Shown: positions 1 through 7,040 of the stretch, piece after piece
How the letters are laid out: every line of letters begins with the position of its first letter
How positions within the stretch are numbered: the stretch's first letter is position 1
Assembly: GCF_000765145.1 (NCBI RefSeq)
Contig: NZ_JMGA01000011.1
Coordinates: 1-64,000, forward strand
Length of the DNA stretch: 64,000 nucleotides
Reading direction: 5' to 3'
DNA from: Desulfosporosinus sp. HMP52
GTDB taxonomy: Bacteria; Bacillota; Desulfitobacteriia; Desulfitobacteriales; Desulfitobacteriaceae
Program-made: the position numbers and the translations under genes
Notes under the pieces: model-generated
The model's input: the letters and a program-made list of their open reading frames with translations, nothing else
The model's database searches: none
Told to the model about the DNA's origin: nothing

Positions 1-68
1 GAAGTTAAGACCTCCAGGGCCAATGATACTTGGGGCATAGCCCCTGGGAAAGTAGGTCATCGCCAGGT
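1..68 (+). rRNA. 5S ribosomal RNA, 3' part (cut by window start)
   Basis: The first bases read as the 3' half of a bacterial 5S rRNA: GAAGTTAAG, then the helix IV/V segment with CTTGGGGCATAGCCCCTGGG, then AAAGTAGGT and the terminal GCCAGG. The 5' half lies outside the window. It is followed at once by a terminator-like hairpin. It is the least disturbed of three 5S-derived copies in the first 700 bases, so it is the best candidate for a functional gene at the end of an rRNA operon. Confidence 0.85.
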
Positions 69-76
69 AACAAGCG

Positions 77-114
77 ACAGACTATCTCTAACGAGGTAGT
101 CTGTCTGTGTTTTT
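77..114 (+). terminator. Terminator after first 5S copy
   Basis: Arms ACAGACTATCT (77-87) and AGGTAGTCTGT (94-104) pair over 11 bp around a CTAACG loop, with a T-rich run near 109-114. It ends the transcript of the preceding 5S copy. Confidence 0.75.
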
Positions 115-117
115 AAT

Positions 118-308
118 CCAGTGATTGTATGTAAGAATCTTGGGAGTTAGGGGTTCCACCCGTTCGATCCACACTGCAGGAGAATGCGTTATGGGACGCA
201 GTGTGGCGAAAAGCTCATCCGCTTTTCGTATACCGAACACGGAAGTTAAGACCTCCAGGGCCAATGATACTTGGGGCATAGCCCCTGGGAAAGTAGGTTA
301 TTGCCAGG
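118..308 (+). pseudogene. 5S rRNA copy interrupted by a hairpin element
   Basis: A degenerate 5S 5' part (CCAGTGATTGTATG, then GGGGTTCCACCCGTTC at about 150-165) is followed by about 63 foreign bases. The 5S sequence then resumes at ATACCGAACACGGAAG (229 onward) and runs to the terminal GCCAGG. The break falls where an intact 5S would continue CCCGTTCCCATACCGAAC. Extra bases are also present around 131-149. The 3' half is almost identical to the first copy. Read literally this is a disrupted 5S gene. Processing that removes the insert, or an assembly error at a repeat, cannot be excluded. Confidence 0.65.
166..228 (+). repeat. 5S-associated hairpin element, copy 1
   Basis: A two-hairpin unit. 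Hairpin A has arms CCACACTGC (169-177) and GCAGTGTGG (198-206) around a loop containing AGGAG and ATGCGTTATG. Hairpin B has perfect arms CGAAAAGC (207-214) and GCTTTTCG (221-228). It sits inside a 5S rRNA copy. Copies 2 and 3 follow at 389-450 and 458-517. Confidence 0.7.
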
Positions 309-318
309 TAAACAAGCG

Positions 319-348
319 AAAGAACTATCTCTAACGAGGTAGTTCTTT
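319..348 (+). terminator. Terminator-like hairpin after second 5S copy
   Basis: Arms AAAGAACTATCT (319-330) and AGGTAGTTCTTT (337-348) pair over 12 bp with the same CTAACG loop as the hairpin after copy one. The following T-run is weak, so termination may be inefficient. Confidence 0.6.
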
Positions 349-388
349 CTATGTTCCATAATACTGCTATCGAACACGGAAGTTAAGA

Positions 389-450
389 ATCCACACTGCA
401 GGAGTATGCGTTATGAGTCGCAGTGTGGCGAAAAGCTCGTCCGCTTATCG
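389..450 (+). repeat. 5S-associated hairpin element, copy 2
   Basis: Hairpin A arms CCACACTGC (391-399) and GCAGTGTGG (420-428) surround a loop with GGAGTATGCGTTATGAG. Hairpin B (429-450) is the same as in copy 1 except for one mismatch in its right arm. The element joins directly onto GTTAAG of a 5S fragment. Confidence 0.7.
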
Positions 451-457
451 TGTTCGA

Positions 458-517
458 TCCACATTGCAGGAGTATGCTTCATGAGTCGCAATGTGGCGAA
501 AGGTTCCCCTTCGCCAC
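458..517 (+). repeat. 5S-associated hairpin element, copy 3 (compensatory change)
   Basis: Arms CCACATTGC (459-467) and GCAATGTGG (488-496) differ from the other copies at one position in each arm. The two changes keep the base pair, turning C-G into T-A. The loop GGAGTATGCTTCATGAG is conserved. A second hairpin with arms GTGGCGAA (493-500) and TTCGCCAC (510-517) overlaps its 3' side. Confidence 0.7.
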
Positions 518-696
518 GTAGGTTCTTTGTGGTTGGTGGCACTCGTCCTTCGCCGCTAAGGATTCTTTGGGGGATCAGCGGCTTCGGCGAAACTCTCCAC
601 CGGAGACTTTCGTCACCGGACACTATCGTGCCTTTCGTTCGAGGGCCGATGAATGCTTGGGGCATAGCCCCTGGGAAAGTAGGTTATCGCCAGGTA

Positions 697-745
697 ACAA
701 GCGGAAAACTACCTTTAAGTGAGGTAGTCTTTCGCTTGTTTTTTA
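697..745 (+). terminator. Terminator after third 5S copy
   Basis: The outer stem ACAAGCG (697-703) pairs with CGCTTGT (733-739). An inner stem pairs ACTACCT with AGGTAGT. A run of six T residues follows. This is the strongest terminator of the three 5S-derived units. Confidence 0.75.
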
Positions 746-791
746 ATTGATATGAAATGTATATACATAATGATGGTAGTCGAAGAGACTG

Positions 792-950
792 TTATGCCAG
801 GTATGATCTTTGATAATTAGCCACATCAATAAAGCCATTTTGCAAATAATTAATTAGTGTTACAAAACCCATGTATATGGCATAGACAGATGTTAAAACA
901 AGCGCATGTAGCGACAGTAAATAGAATTTTTTATCATCGCGCGGCGAGAA
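792..950 (-). pseudogene. Possible C-terminal remnant of a membrane protein
   Basis: The minus strand holds an open frame ending with TAA at 792-794. It encodes a hydrophobic tail containing LHALVLTSVYAIYMGFVTL and ending QRSYLA. It has no good start codon or ribosome site and its upstream end merges with the TnpB-element region. I do not recognise the family. It may be the decayed end of a gene interrupted by the element or simply chance; confidence is low. Confidence 0.2.
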
Positions 951-985
951 GACTCCCATCCTCTATAGGTGGTGAGATGAATCGT
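938..985 (+). other. Right-end-like hairpin upstream of tnpB
   Basis: GGCGAGAAGACTCCCATCC, then CTATAGGTGGTGAGATGAAT, forms an imperfect hairpin. Its layout matches the one at the right end of the TnpB element at 2402-2440 (GCCGGAAGCCCCTACCTC, then GTAGGTGGGGGAGG). It could be the end of an older element of the same family or part of the present left end. This is a pattern match by eye only. Confidence 0.3.
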
Positions 986-1055
986 CGCCCCAAAATATTA
1001 CCAGAACACCTGTTTCGAAACTGTTCTTCCCGTGGTAAAATAAGGGGATAGAACA

Positions 1056-2264
1056 TTGGAGGGGGTGTTCAAAATAATCCGAGTCTTAAAGACAACATTC
1101 CATACTACTAAAGACAACATAGAACGTCTCTTTGCCTGTAATCGCACATCTTCCAATGTTTGGAATGACTGTTTAGGATTGGCCAAAGAGCATTTTCAAA
1201 AAAACGGTAACTGGATTGACCGAGGGACGTTGCATTTAGCAACCAAAGGTCAATACCCAGTCCACAGTCAGTCCATACAGGCGGTCTACGAAAGATACAT
1301 TGATGCTCGAGAAAATGCCCATAAAGCAAGGGCATTGGGATTCACCAAAATTCGGTACCCTTACAAAGAAAAAAAGCATTTCAATACTAAATGGAAAAAA
1401 GATGGGTTTCGGGTTGGCGAAAACGGAAAAATCGAGTTAAGTTTGGGGCTTTTCAGGGGTAAACGTCAAAAACCTATAGTGGTTCGAGTCAAGGATTTGC
1501 CCTCCGGCAAAATTAAAGAGATGGAACTTGTCTATGACCGGGGTCTGCGGTTAGCTATAGCCTATGATGACGGCATAACGCCCAAAGAAAATGATCATCT
1601 TGGTATTGCGGCTATAGACCTGGGTGAGATCCACACCATAGCTTCAGTTTGTGATAATGGTCAAGGAGTGATTATTACCGGTCGGAAGATCCGAAGTCTC
1701 AAACGATTACGTAATAAGAAAATGAAGGAACTGCAAAAGAAGATAGCCAAATGTCAAAAAGGTTCTCGTCAATGGAAAAAGTACCGGCAAGCTTTGAATT
1801 ACGTCTTGGGTAAGAGTGATGCCCAGTTGACAGATGCCCTTCACAAAACCACCCGTAAATTCACAAATTGGTGTCTAGAAAATAAAGTGAAGGAAGTCGT
1901 TGTAGGCAACATGGAGGGTGTACAGCGAAATACTTCTCCCAAAAAGAAAAAGAACAAGCACAAACGTTCTCGCAAACATAATCAAAAAATGTCTCAATGG
2001 CAATTTGGTCGAATCACAACCTACCTGCAATACAAATTGGCAGCCGAGGGAATAAGTCTACAAAAAGTCGATGAATCCTATACAACACAAACGTGTCCCG
2101 TTTGTGGGAGGAGAAAGAAACCATCCTCTAGGAATTACAGTTGTACTTGCGGATATCAGGAACACCGGGATATCCACGGAGCGAAGAACATCTTGAGCAA
2201 CTACAAATATGGGAAGTTCCAGGAACTATCATTAGATCAACAAAAGTATCTACGGATCGCCTAA
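1056..2264 (+). CDS. tnpB: TnpB, IS605/IS200-family RNA-guided nuclease (OrfB)
   Basis: TnpB proteins are compact RuvC nucleases, guided by an RNA made from the element's own right end, and are relatives of Cas12. This 402-residue protein has RuvC-I with D188 in IAAIDLGEIHTIA, a RuvC-II glutamate near E287 in VVVGNMEG, and a zinc finger formed by C347, C350, C363 and C365. RuvC-III has D372 in HRDIHGAKN. All catalytic positions are present and the length is normal, so the protein looks intact. No tnpA Y1 transposase is nearby, so it is a TnpB-only (IS1341-like) element. The start at TTG 1056 is uncertain; GTG 1065 lies in the same frame behind GGAGGGG but very close to it. Confidence 0.9.
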   Translation: MEGVFKIIRVLKTTFHTTKDNIERLFACNRTSSNVWNDCLGLAKEHFQKNGNWIDRGTLHLATKGQYPVHSQSIQAVYERYIDARENAHKARALGFTKIRYPYKEKKHFNTKWKKDGFRVGENGKIELSLGLFRGKRQKPIVVRVKDLPSGKIKEMELVYDRGLRLAIAYDDGITPKENDHLGIAAIDLGEIHTIASVCDNGQGVIITGRKIRSLKRLRNKKMKELQKKIAKCQKGSRQWKKYRQALNYVLGKSDAQLTDALHKTTRKFTNWCLENKVKEVVVGNMEGVQRNTSPKKKKNKHKRSRKHNQKMSQWQFGRITTYLQYKLAAEGISLQKVDESYTTQTCPVCGRRKKPSSRNYSCTCGYQEHRDIHGAKNILSNYKYGKFQELSLDQQKYLRIA

Positions 2265-2445
2265 AGCGGGAAGTAGTAGATGCCATGAATCTGGCCCGTA
2301 TGCAATTGCATATAGTTGCCGGCCTTACCGAAATAACGTACTCGCGCCTCAGGTGAGGTATCTCTAAGGGAGATGCCATTGAGACATACATTTTGGGCTT
2401 GCCGGAAGCCCCTACCTCTAATGTAGTGTAGGTGGGGGAGGTTCA
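2265..2445 (+). ncRNA. Probable omega-RNA / right end of TnpB element
   Basis: TnpB guide RNAs span the end of tnpB and the element's right end. Downstream of tnpB lies a non-coding stretch that finishes with a bulged hairpin CCCCTACCT (from about 2409) paired with AGGTGGGG (to about 2437), then GAGGTTCAC. The bases after about 2446 return to the coding frame of the interrupted BlaR1-like gene and would serve as the guide. The 5' boundary is not visible, and the RNA role is inferred from the family. Confidence 0.45.
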
Positions 2446-2828
2446 CAGGACAATATAGTTTCGATTCGTACCTTTGTATTTGCTCCCCCAAACGCCGATG
2501 CGACTTTGAACACATTTGCAAGCAGGTCGGTTTTATATTCAATAGGGAAATAGTCTTTGGCCCCCATTATACTGTTGGTGGTTGTGATCTGGGGAAGTTC
2601 TTTCCAGACGACCACGGTTTTGGTGGTGAATTTTGAAATTAGGCTTAGCAAGCTGTATTCATTGGCAATGCCAAAAGGAAGCCAGAACCTGATCAAAGGA
2701 AGAATCCATAAGACATATACCGCAAAACGTGGCAGAGCTTTGAGCTTACGCTGAGACAAAACAACCAATCCGGTAATACTGGCGATAATACTCATATTAA
2801 GTACCCAGTAGAATAGTTCGGATAGCAT
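2418..2828 (-). pseudogene. BlaR1/MecR1-like (M56) membrane protein, truncated by TnpB element
   Basis: The reading frame starts at 2828 on the minus strand with a hydrophobic N-terminus (LFYWVLNMSIIASITGLVVL, then a second segment around YVLWILPLIRFWLPF). This is the usual start of the BlaR1/M56 antirepressor family, which have four membrane helices and a zinc-protease domain. About 128 plausible residues are followed by a tail (CEPPPPTLH) encoded by the TnpB element's right-end hairpin. The protease and sensor domains are absent. It lies 3 bp after the BlaI-type gene, so this was a normal blaI-blaR1 pair before the insertion. Confidence 0.65.
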
Positions 2829-2831
2829 AGA

Positions 2832-3188
2832 CTACCTCTTTTCCAGCAGCTTTTTTAATGCCTCAAGTTCCTCTTCGGAAACATCGTTTTCAATAAATGA
2901 AGCGAAAAAGGCCTTTTTAGAGCCCTTATACAACTTGTCGATCAGGCTTTGAGTTTCAGCCTTCTGTACAGCTTCTTTTTTGACCAGGGAAGTGCAGATA
3001 AAGTTCGGTTCAGTCCGTTCAAGGGCTTTTTTCTCGATAAGCTTTTTGATAATCGTATAGGATGTGTTCTTATTCCAGCCGATGGTTTCGGCGGCGATAA
3101 GAGTGATTTCCTTTGCCGATACAGGCTCCTTATCCCACACAATGTCCATAATTTTTAGTTCACTGTCAAATAATTTTACTGTTTCCAA
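2832..3188 (-). CDS. BlaI/MecI-family transcriptional repressor
   Basis: A 118-residue winged-helix protein of the Penicillinase_R family. These dimeric repressors are inactivated by cleavage by a BlaR1/MecR1 partner. The DNA-binding half reads LKIMDIVWDKEPVSAKEITLIAAET, then WNKNTSYTIIKKLIEKKALERTE, a typical BlaI helix-turn-helix and wing. The C-terminal half is helical (SEEELEALKKLLEKR). It is transcribed with the truncated BlaR1-like gene downstream, and a 46-bp palindrome lies just upstream of its start. With its partner broken, the repressor may be locked on. Target specificity (beta-lactam or other) cannot be read from the sequence. Confidence 0.88.
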   Translation of the reverse strand: METVKLFDSELKIMDIVWDKEPVSAKEITLIAAETIGWNKNTSYTIIKKLIEKKALERTEPNFICTSLVKKEAVQKAETQSLIDKLYKGSKKAFFASFIENDVSEEELEALKKLLEKR

Positions 3189-3198
3189 TGTTAAACCT

Positions 3199-3244
3199 CC
3201 AGACTATTCGAGTAGTATGCCTATATACTACTCGAATAGTCTGG
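3199..3244. promoter_or_regulatory. Long perfect palindrome, probable BlaI operator
   Basis: Arms 3199-3218 and 3225-3244 are perfect 20-bp inverted repeats around GCCTAT. The core reads GACTATTCGAGTAGTAT on one side. It lies about 10 bp upstream of the BlaI-type start, where autorepression would act. BlaI operators are usually shorter and looser, so this site is unusually symmetrical. Confidence 0.7.
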
Positions 3245-3331
3245 ATTTGTAAAGAGTATTTTGGTAGTCTGAATTTATCAATTTCGAGACGGGGGTTGTT
3301 GCAAAACAGCTTTAGAAAATGATCTATACAA

Positions 3332-3376
3332 AAATCAGCCTGAGAGGACGCATAGTGAAGCCTTTGGGGCTGATTT
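3332..3376. other. Hairpin in leader before the sulfite-oxidase-like gene
   Basis: AAATCAGCC (3332-3340) and GGCTGATTT (3368-3376) are perfect 9-bp arms with a 27-bp loop. No T-run follows. Its function is unknown. Confidence 0.35.
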
Positions 3377-3489
3377 GCGTTTGATGGTAAATATTACATT
3401 AATTATTTGATATTACTTTGCAACACTGACTAATAAGTTTAGGTAATTAATCGTCGCTCTGTGATCTGGATAGGAGAGGTGCTGATTCT

Positions 3490-4557
3490 TTGGATATTGA
3501 GAAACCTTCAATAATCCCATATTTAACGACCAGAAAATTGAACCCTGAAAACCAGGAAACTCCTATTCATTTTCTTCGTCAAACCATTACACCGACTGAG
3601 TATTTCTTTATCAGAAATCACTTTGAATATCCAAGCCAAACCCAAGAAGCTTTCTTTCTTCCTATATTAGGGGAAGTAATGAGACCGACAATCTTTAAAT
3701 ATCAAGACATAATACGCATGCCCTCAAAACACCTGACTCTGCCACTTGAATGTTCGGGTAATAATAGGGCCTTTTTTGATCCGAAGGTCTATGGGGAGCA
3801 ATGGGAAGACGGAGCTATTAGTCAGGGATTATGGAGGGGGGTACCTCTTAAAGATCTCCTGGCCTTAATAGGATTGAAAAGCACTTCGCTGGAGGTCGTC
3901 TTTGAGGCATATGATTATGGTAAAAGAAAGGATTTGGAGGGAAAATTTCATTTTACCAGGAGCTTACCTATTCAAAAGGCACTTCATCCCGATACAATAA
4001 TTGCCTATGAATTAAATGGCAAGCCCATTCCATTTAAGCATGGCTACCCTTTAAGGCTGATTGTACCTCAATGGTATGCCATGGCTTCAATTAAATGGCT
4101 CAAAAGAATTGTGGTTATTGATCATCACTTCAGGGGACCGTTTCAGGAAATTGACTATAACTATTACCCATATAAAGACAATGATCAAGGAAAAACACCA
4201 GTAGCTCAGATTAACGTTAATTCAGTGATACAGCAGCCGCAAAACCGTTCAATTCTGGATAATAGAAAGCATGTCATTGAAGGTTTTGCCTGGACAGGGA
4301 GGGGTGTAATCACAGAAGTTGAAGTGACCACAGATGGAGGCGAAAGCTGGCATAAGGCTAATCTTGTTCAGGAGCAATCACCGTTATATTCTTGGACATT
4401 CTGGAAATTCGTCTGGAAAGTGCCTAATAAAGGCGAGTATTTGATTATGTCGAGAGCCAAGGATTCTTTTGGAAATATCCAACCCTTTAAAGCAAAGTGG
4501 AATAGAAAAGGTTATGGATATAATGCCGTATATACTGTAAAAGTCAAGGTAGAATAG
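3490..4557 (+). CDS. Sulfite oxidase-like molybdopterin enzyme
   Basis: A 355-residue protein of the sulfite oxidase / YedY superfamily, which bind a single molybdopterin with one cysteine thiolate. The ligand cysteine is C88 in LPLECSGNNR. The oxidoreductase domain continues through QGLWRGVPLKDLL, GYPLRLIVPQWYAM and WLKRIVV. The Mo-cofactor dimerisation domain occupies about residues 230-355 (VIEGFAWTGRGVITEVEV, TTDGGESW). There is no signal peptide and no heme domain, so it is probably cytoplasmic with an unknown electron partner. The TTG start at 3490 follows GGAGAGG by about 8 bp. The substrate could be sulfite or another oxyanion or S/N-oxide. Confidence 0.85.
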   Translation: MDIEKPSIIPYLTTRKLNPENQETPIHFLRQTITPTEYFFIRNHFEYPSQTQEAFFLPILGEVMRPTIFKYQDIIRMPSKHLTLPLECSGNNRAFFDPKVYGEQWEDGAISQGLWRGVPLKDLLALIGLKSTSLEVVFEAYDYGKRKDLEGKFHFTRSLPIQKALHPDTIIAYELNGKPIPFKHGYPLRLIVPQWYAMASIKWLKRIVVIDHHFRGPFQEIDYNYYPYKDNDQGKTPVAQINVNSVIQQPQNRSILDNRKHVIEGFAWTGRGVITEVEVTTDGGESWHKANLVQEQSPLYSWTFWKFVWKVPNKGEYLIMSRAKDSFGNIQPFKAKWNRKGYGYNAVYTVKVKVE

Positions 4558-4663
4558 AATCTCATTGACCAAGTCCAATAGGCACTATACAATAAATCAT
4601 ACACCCTTATGACATCCATCAACTATTAGTAAGGTGTTAGAAATACATAGTAGGAGATTTACG

Positions 4664-6805
4664 GTGATTAGCGAAAAGGATTTCTTTGAAGAAATCAAGG
4701 CCAGAGGTTTTGTTTTAACAGATCAGCAAAAACGGGCTGTGGTTCATAACCAGGGCCCTCTTTTACTTCTAGCGGTTCCTGGCGCTGGGAAGACGACGGT
4801 TCTCACTGTTCGTTTAGCTTATTTGATTCTTGTAAAAAACATAGATCCTCGAAGGATTCTTTGCCTAACCTTCGGACGAGCTGCAGCCAAGGAAATGCGA
4901 GAACGGTTCTTTGAGAATTTTAGGGCTATGGTAAGCGCTCAAACTGAAGGCTGTGGAGAAATTCAATTTTCTACCATACACAGCTTCGCTTATGAGGTAG
5001 TTCGAACCGCTTTTCGACAAAGAGGTACCAGATTTGAAATTATTGAGGAACAAACCGGGGCTGAAAGCAAGACAGGAGTTCTGCGTAGGATCTACGAAAA
5101 GCATAATGCTTCCTCAATTACCGATGAGCAGCTGGAAGGGTTACAGAATACTATTTGTTACGTAAAAAATACGTTAAGCAAACCCGAAGAGCTTTCGAAT
5201 TGTGACATTAAAAATTTCTCCCTTATATATAAGGATTATGAGGACTATAAGGAAAGCAGCCGCCCACGTCTGATTGATTATGACGATATGCTCTCCCTTG
5301 CCTTTCAGGAGTTAGTGGAAAACCCGGCCTGCTTAGAGTATTATCGAAAACGCTTCGACTATATGCTTACGGATGAGAGCCAAGATACATCCCTTCTTCA
5401 GCACAAAATCATCGAAAGGGTCGTTAAGCCCCAGAACAATATTTTTGTCGTAGGGGATGATGATCAATCAATTTTTGGGTTTCGAGCGGCGGAGCCAAAG
5501 TACCTCTTAGAGTTTGAACAGACGTACCCTGGAGCAAAGATTCTGCGCATGGAGCAGAACTTTCGCTCGACTCCCCAGATTGTGGCCGTAGCCTGCGGTT
5601 TTATTCGTTCTAATAAGCTGCGGTTTGATAAAGCCATGTTTACTAAGAATCCAAAAGGGGGCGTCCTTCAGAGCAAACAATTTGAAGGTATTGGAGAGCA
5701 ATATCAATTTATTATTCAGAAACTCCAGAGGCAAAAGGATTTAGCCCAGGTAGGGATTTTGTATCGGAATAATTTATCCGCCATTTCTTTGGCTGATGAG
5801 CTAGATCGAGCAGATATTCCCTTTTATATGCGTGAGTCAGGTAAACAGAGGTTTTTCTCCCACTGGGCCATTAACGATATGTTAAATTTCCTTCGCTTCT
5901 CGTTTAATGACAAAAGCTTGCCCGTCTTGGAGCGGATTTGGTCCAAGTTAAGTTGTCCAATCCGCAAGCAACATCTTGATTTACTAAGGCAAATGCCAAT
6001 CGATCGTTCAATTTTTGACATTCTGGCTGAACAACCGGGAGTGACCAATAAGGGAAAAATAGAGTTTTTAGACCTTAAAAAGTGGTTTAAGGAGCTTAAT
6101 ACTCTTTCACCTGCGAAGGCAATCCCTTATATCCGAAACCAACTAGATTATGATAAAGCGATGAAGCGAATGTGTGAGTCCCTAGGCTTTTCCGAAGACT
6201 ATGTAGTAAGCCTCTTGGATGTTCTGAGTTCAATTGCTCAGAAGGAACCCACGATTGTGGAGTTTGCCAATCGTTTAACCCATCTGGACAAGCAAATGAT
6301 GACTTCCTATAAAAATAGGCACAAAAATGTCGTGACCCTTTCAACCATCCATTCGGCCAAGGGGTTAGAATGGGATCAGGTCTACCTAATTGATCTTGTC
6401 GAAGGGATCATTCCTGAATGGGAGACAATCAAGGATGATCAAGATGGCAAGAAGGAATTGTTAGAGGAGGAAAGACGACTTTTTTATGTAGGCATGACTA
6501 GGGCCAAACGAGAGTTAACCTTATGTTCTATGAATTACTATTATCAGAAACGGGTGAAAGCCTCTCGCTTCCTTGGCGAGGTCAGCCTTGTGCTGCAAGG
6601 TAAAAAGCCTCAAGAAGTGATCTCTCAAGTATCAACCCCGCTGAGTGATTTAGTCCCCGGGTTGGTTGTACAGCATAAATCATTTGGAGAAGGAGTTATT
6701 CTTAAGGATGAAGGAAATATGATTGTCGTTCGTTTTAAGGATAGTTCACAGCGTTCCTTCATGAAAGATATCTGTGCTAAGCAAAGGTTGATTTGGGCTG
6801 TTTGA
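4664..6805 (+). CDS. UvrD/PcrA/Rep-type superfamily 1 DNA helicase
   Basis: SF1A 3'-5' DNA helicase. Motifs in order: Q-motif region LTDQQKRAVVHNQGP, Walker A AVPGAGKTT, motif Ia TFGRAAAKEMRERF, motif II DESQDTS, motif III VVGDDDQSIFGFRAAEP, motif IV MEQNFRSTPQIV, motif V STIHSAKGLEWDQVYLI, motif VI EERRLFYVGMTRAK. The C-terminal tail HKSFGEGVILKDEGNMIVVRF is the PcrA-like tudor/RNA-polymerase-binding region. I chose GTG 4664 because TAGGAGA lies 7 bp upstream; an in-frame GTG at 4634 has no ribosome site. Likely roles are DNA repair or removal of replication blocks. At 713 residues it is typical of the shorter PcrA-like paralogues. Confidence 0.92.
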   Translation: MISEKDFFEEIKARGFVLTDQQKRAVVHNQGPLLLLAVPGAGKTTVLTVRLAYLILVKNIDPRRILCLTFGRAAAKEMRERFFENFRAMVSAQTEGCGEIQFSTIHSFAYEVVRTAFRQRGTRFEIIEEQTGAESKTGVLRRIYEKHNASSITDEQLEGLQNTICYVKNTLSKPEELSNCDIKNFSLIYKDYEDYKESSRPRLIDYDDMLSLAFQELVENPACLEYYRKRFDYMLTDESQDTSLLQHKIIERVVKPQNNIFVVGDDDQSIFGFRAAEPKYLLEFEQTYPGAKILRMEQNFRSTPQIVAVACGFIRSNKLRFDKAMFTKNPKGGVLQSKQFEGIGEQYQFIIQKLQRQKDLAQVGILYRNNLSAISLADELDRADIPFYMRESGKQRFFSHWAINDMLNFLRFSFNDKSLPVLERIWSKLSCPIRKQHLDLLRQMPIDRSIFDILAEQPGVTNKGKIEFLDLKKWFKELNTLSPAKAIPYIRNQLDYDKAMKRMCESLGFSEDYVVSLLDVLSSIAQKEPTIVEFANRLTHLDKQMMTSYKNRHKNVVTLSTIHSAKGLEWDQVYLIDLVEGIIPEWETIKDDQDGKKELLEEERRLFYVGMTRAKRELTLCSMNYYYQKRVKASRFLGEVSLVLQGKKPQEVISQVSTPLSDLVPGLVVQHKSFGEGVILKDEGNMIVVRFKDSSQRSFMKDICAKQRLIWAV

Positions 6806-6869
6806 TTCTTAGTCCCTCCATTCAACACCCTACGAATGGAGTAGCTGATGAGGCTCTAAAACCTGATAA

Positions 6870-7010
6870 CCCCAAGAAAAAGGAATCATCAAAGTTATAG
6901 AATTTGATGATTCCCAGAATGAAGGAGCATCTAAGCACGGTAGTATTTTAAGCAAGTTTGAAGACATGGATAACAAGACAAGAGTTACATTTATGGTAGT
7001 AGCTTGCTAA
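6870..7010 (+). pseudogene. Possible cupin-protein N-terminal remnant
   Basis: An open frame without a start codon encodes KVIEFDDSQNEGASKHGS and then SKFEDMDNKTRVTFMVVA before TAA at 7008-7010. The pattern resembles the first strand region of small single-domain cupin proteins, but this is recall, not an alignment. The rest of the domain is absent. Confidence is low. Confidence 0.22.
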
Positions 7011-7040
7011 AAGAGAAACCAATCATGGAGCAGAGTGTTT

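Larger units (their letters stand above)
371..694 (+). pseudogene. 5S rRNA copy split by about 254 bp insertion
   Basis: CGAACACGGAAGTTAAG (371-387) is 5S sequence. The next recognisable 5S sequence starts near 642 (AGGGCC) and continues through CTTGGGGCATAGCCCCTGGG to GCCAGG at 694. The bases expected between them (ACCTCC in the first copy) are replaced by 388-641, which holds two copies of the hairpin element plus further hairpins. The 5' part of this 5S copy is missing. It is almost certainly not a functional 5S gene as it stands. Confidence 0.65.

Noticed and set aside
411-750. Open frames on both strands across the third 5S copy
   Set aside because: They run through rRNA fragments and hairpin repeats, have no ribosome sites and their products look like translated repeats.
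758-767. TGTATATACA, identical to the proposed GntR operator, after the 5S copies
   Set aside because: There is no gene or promoter of the methyl cluster nearby. One extra hit of an AT-rich 10-mer in 64 kb can be chance.
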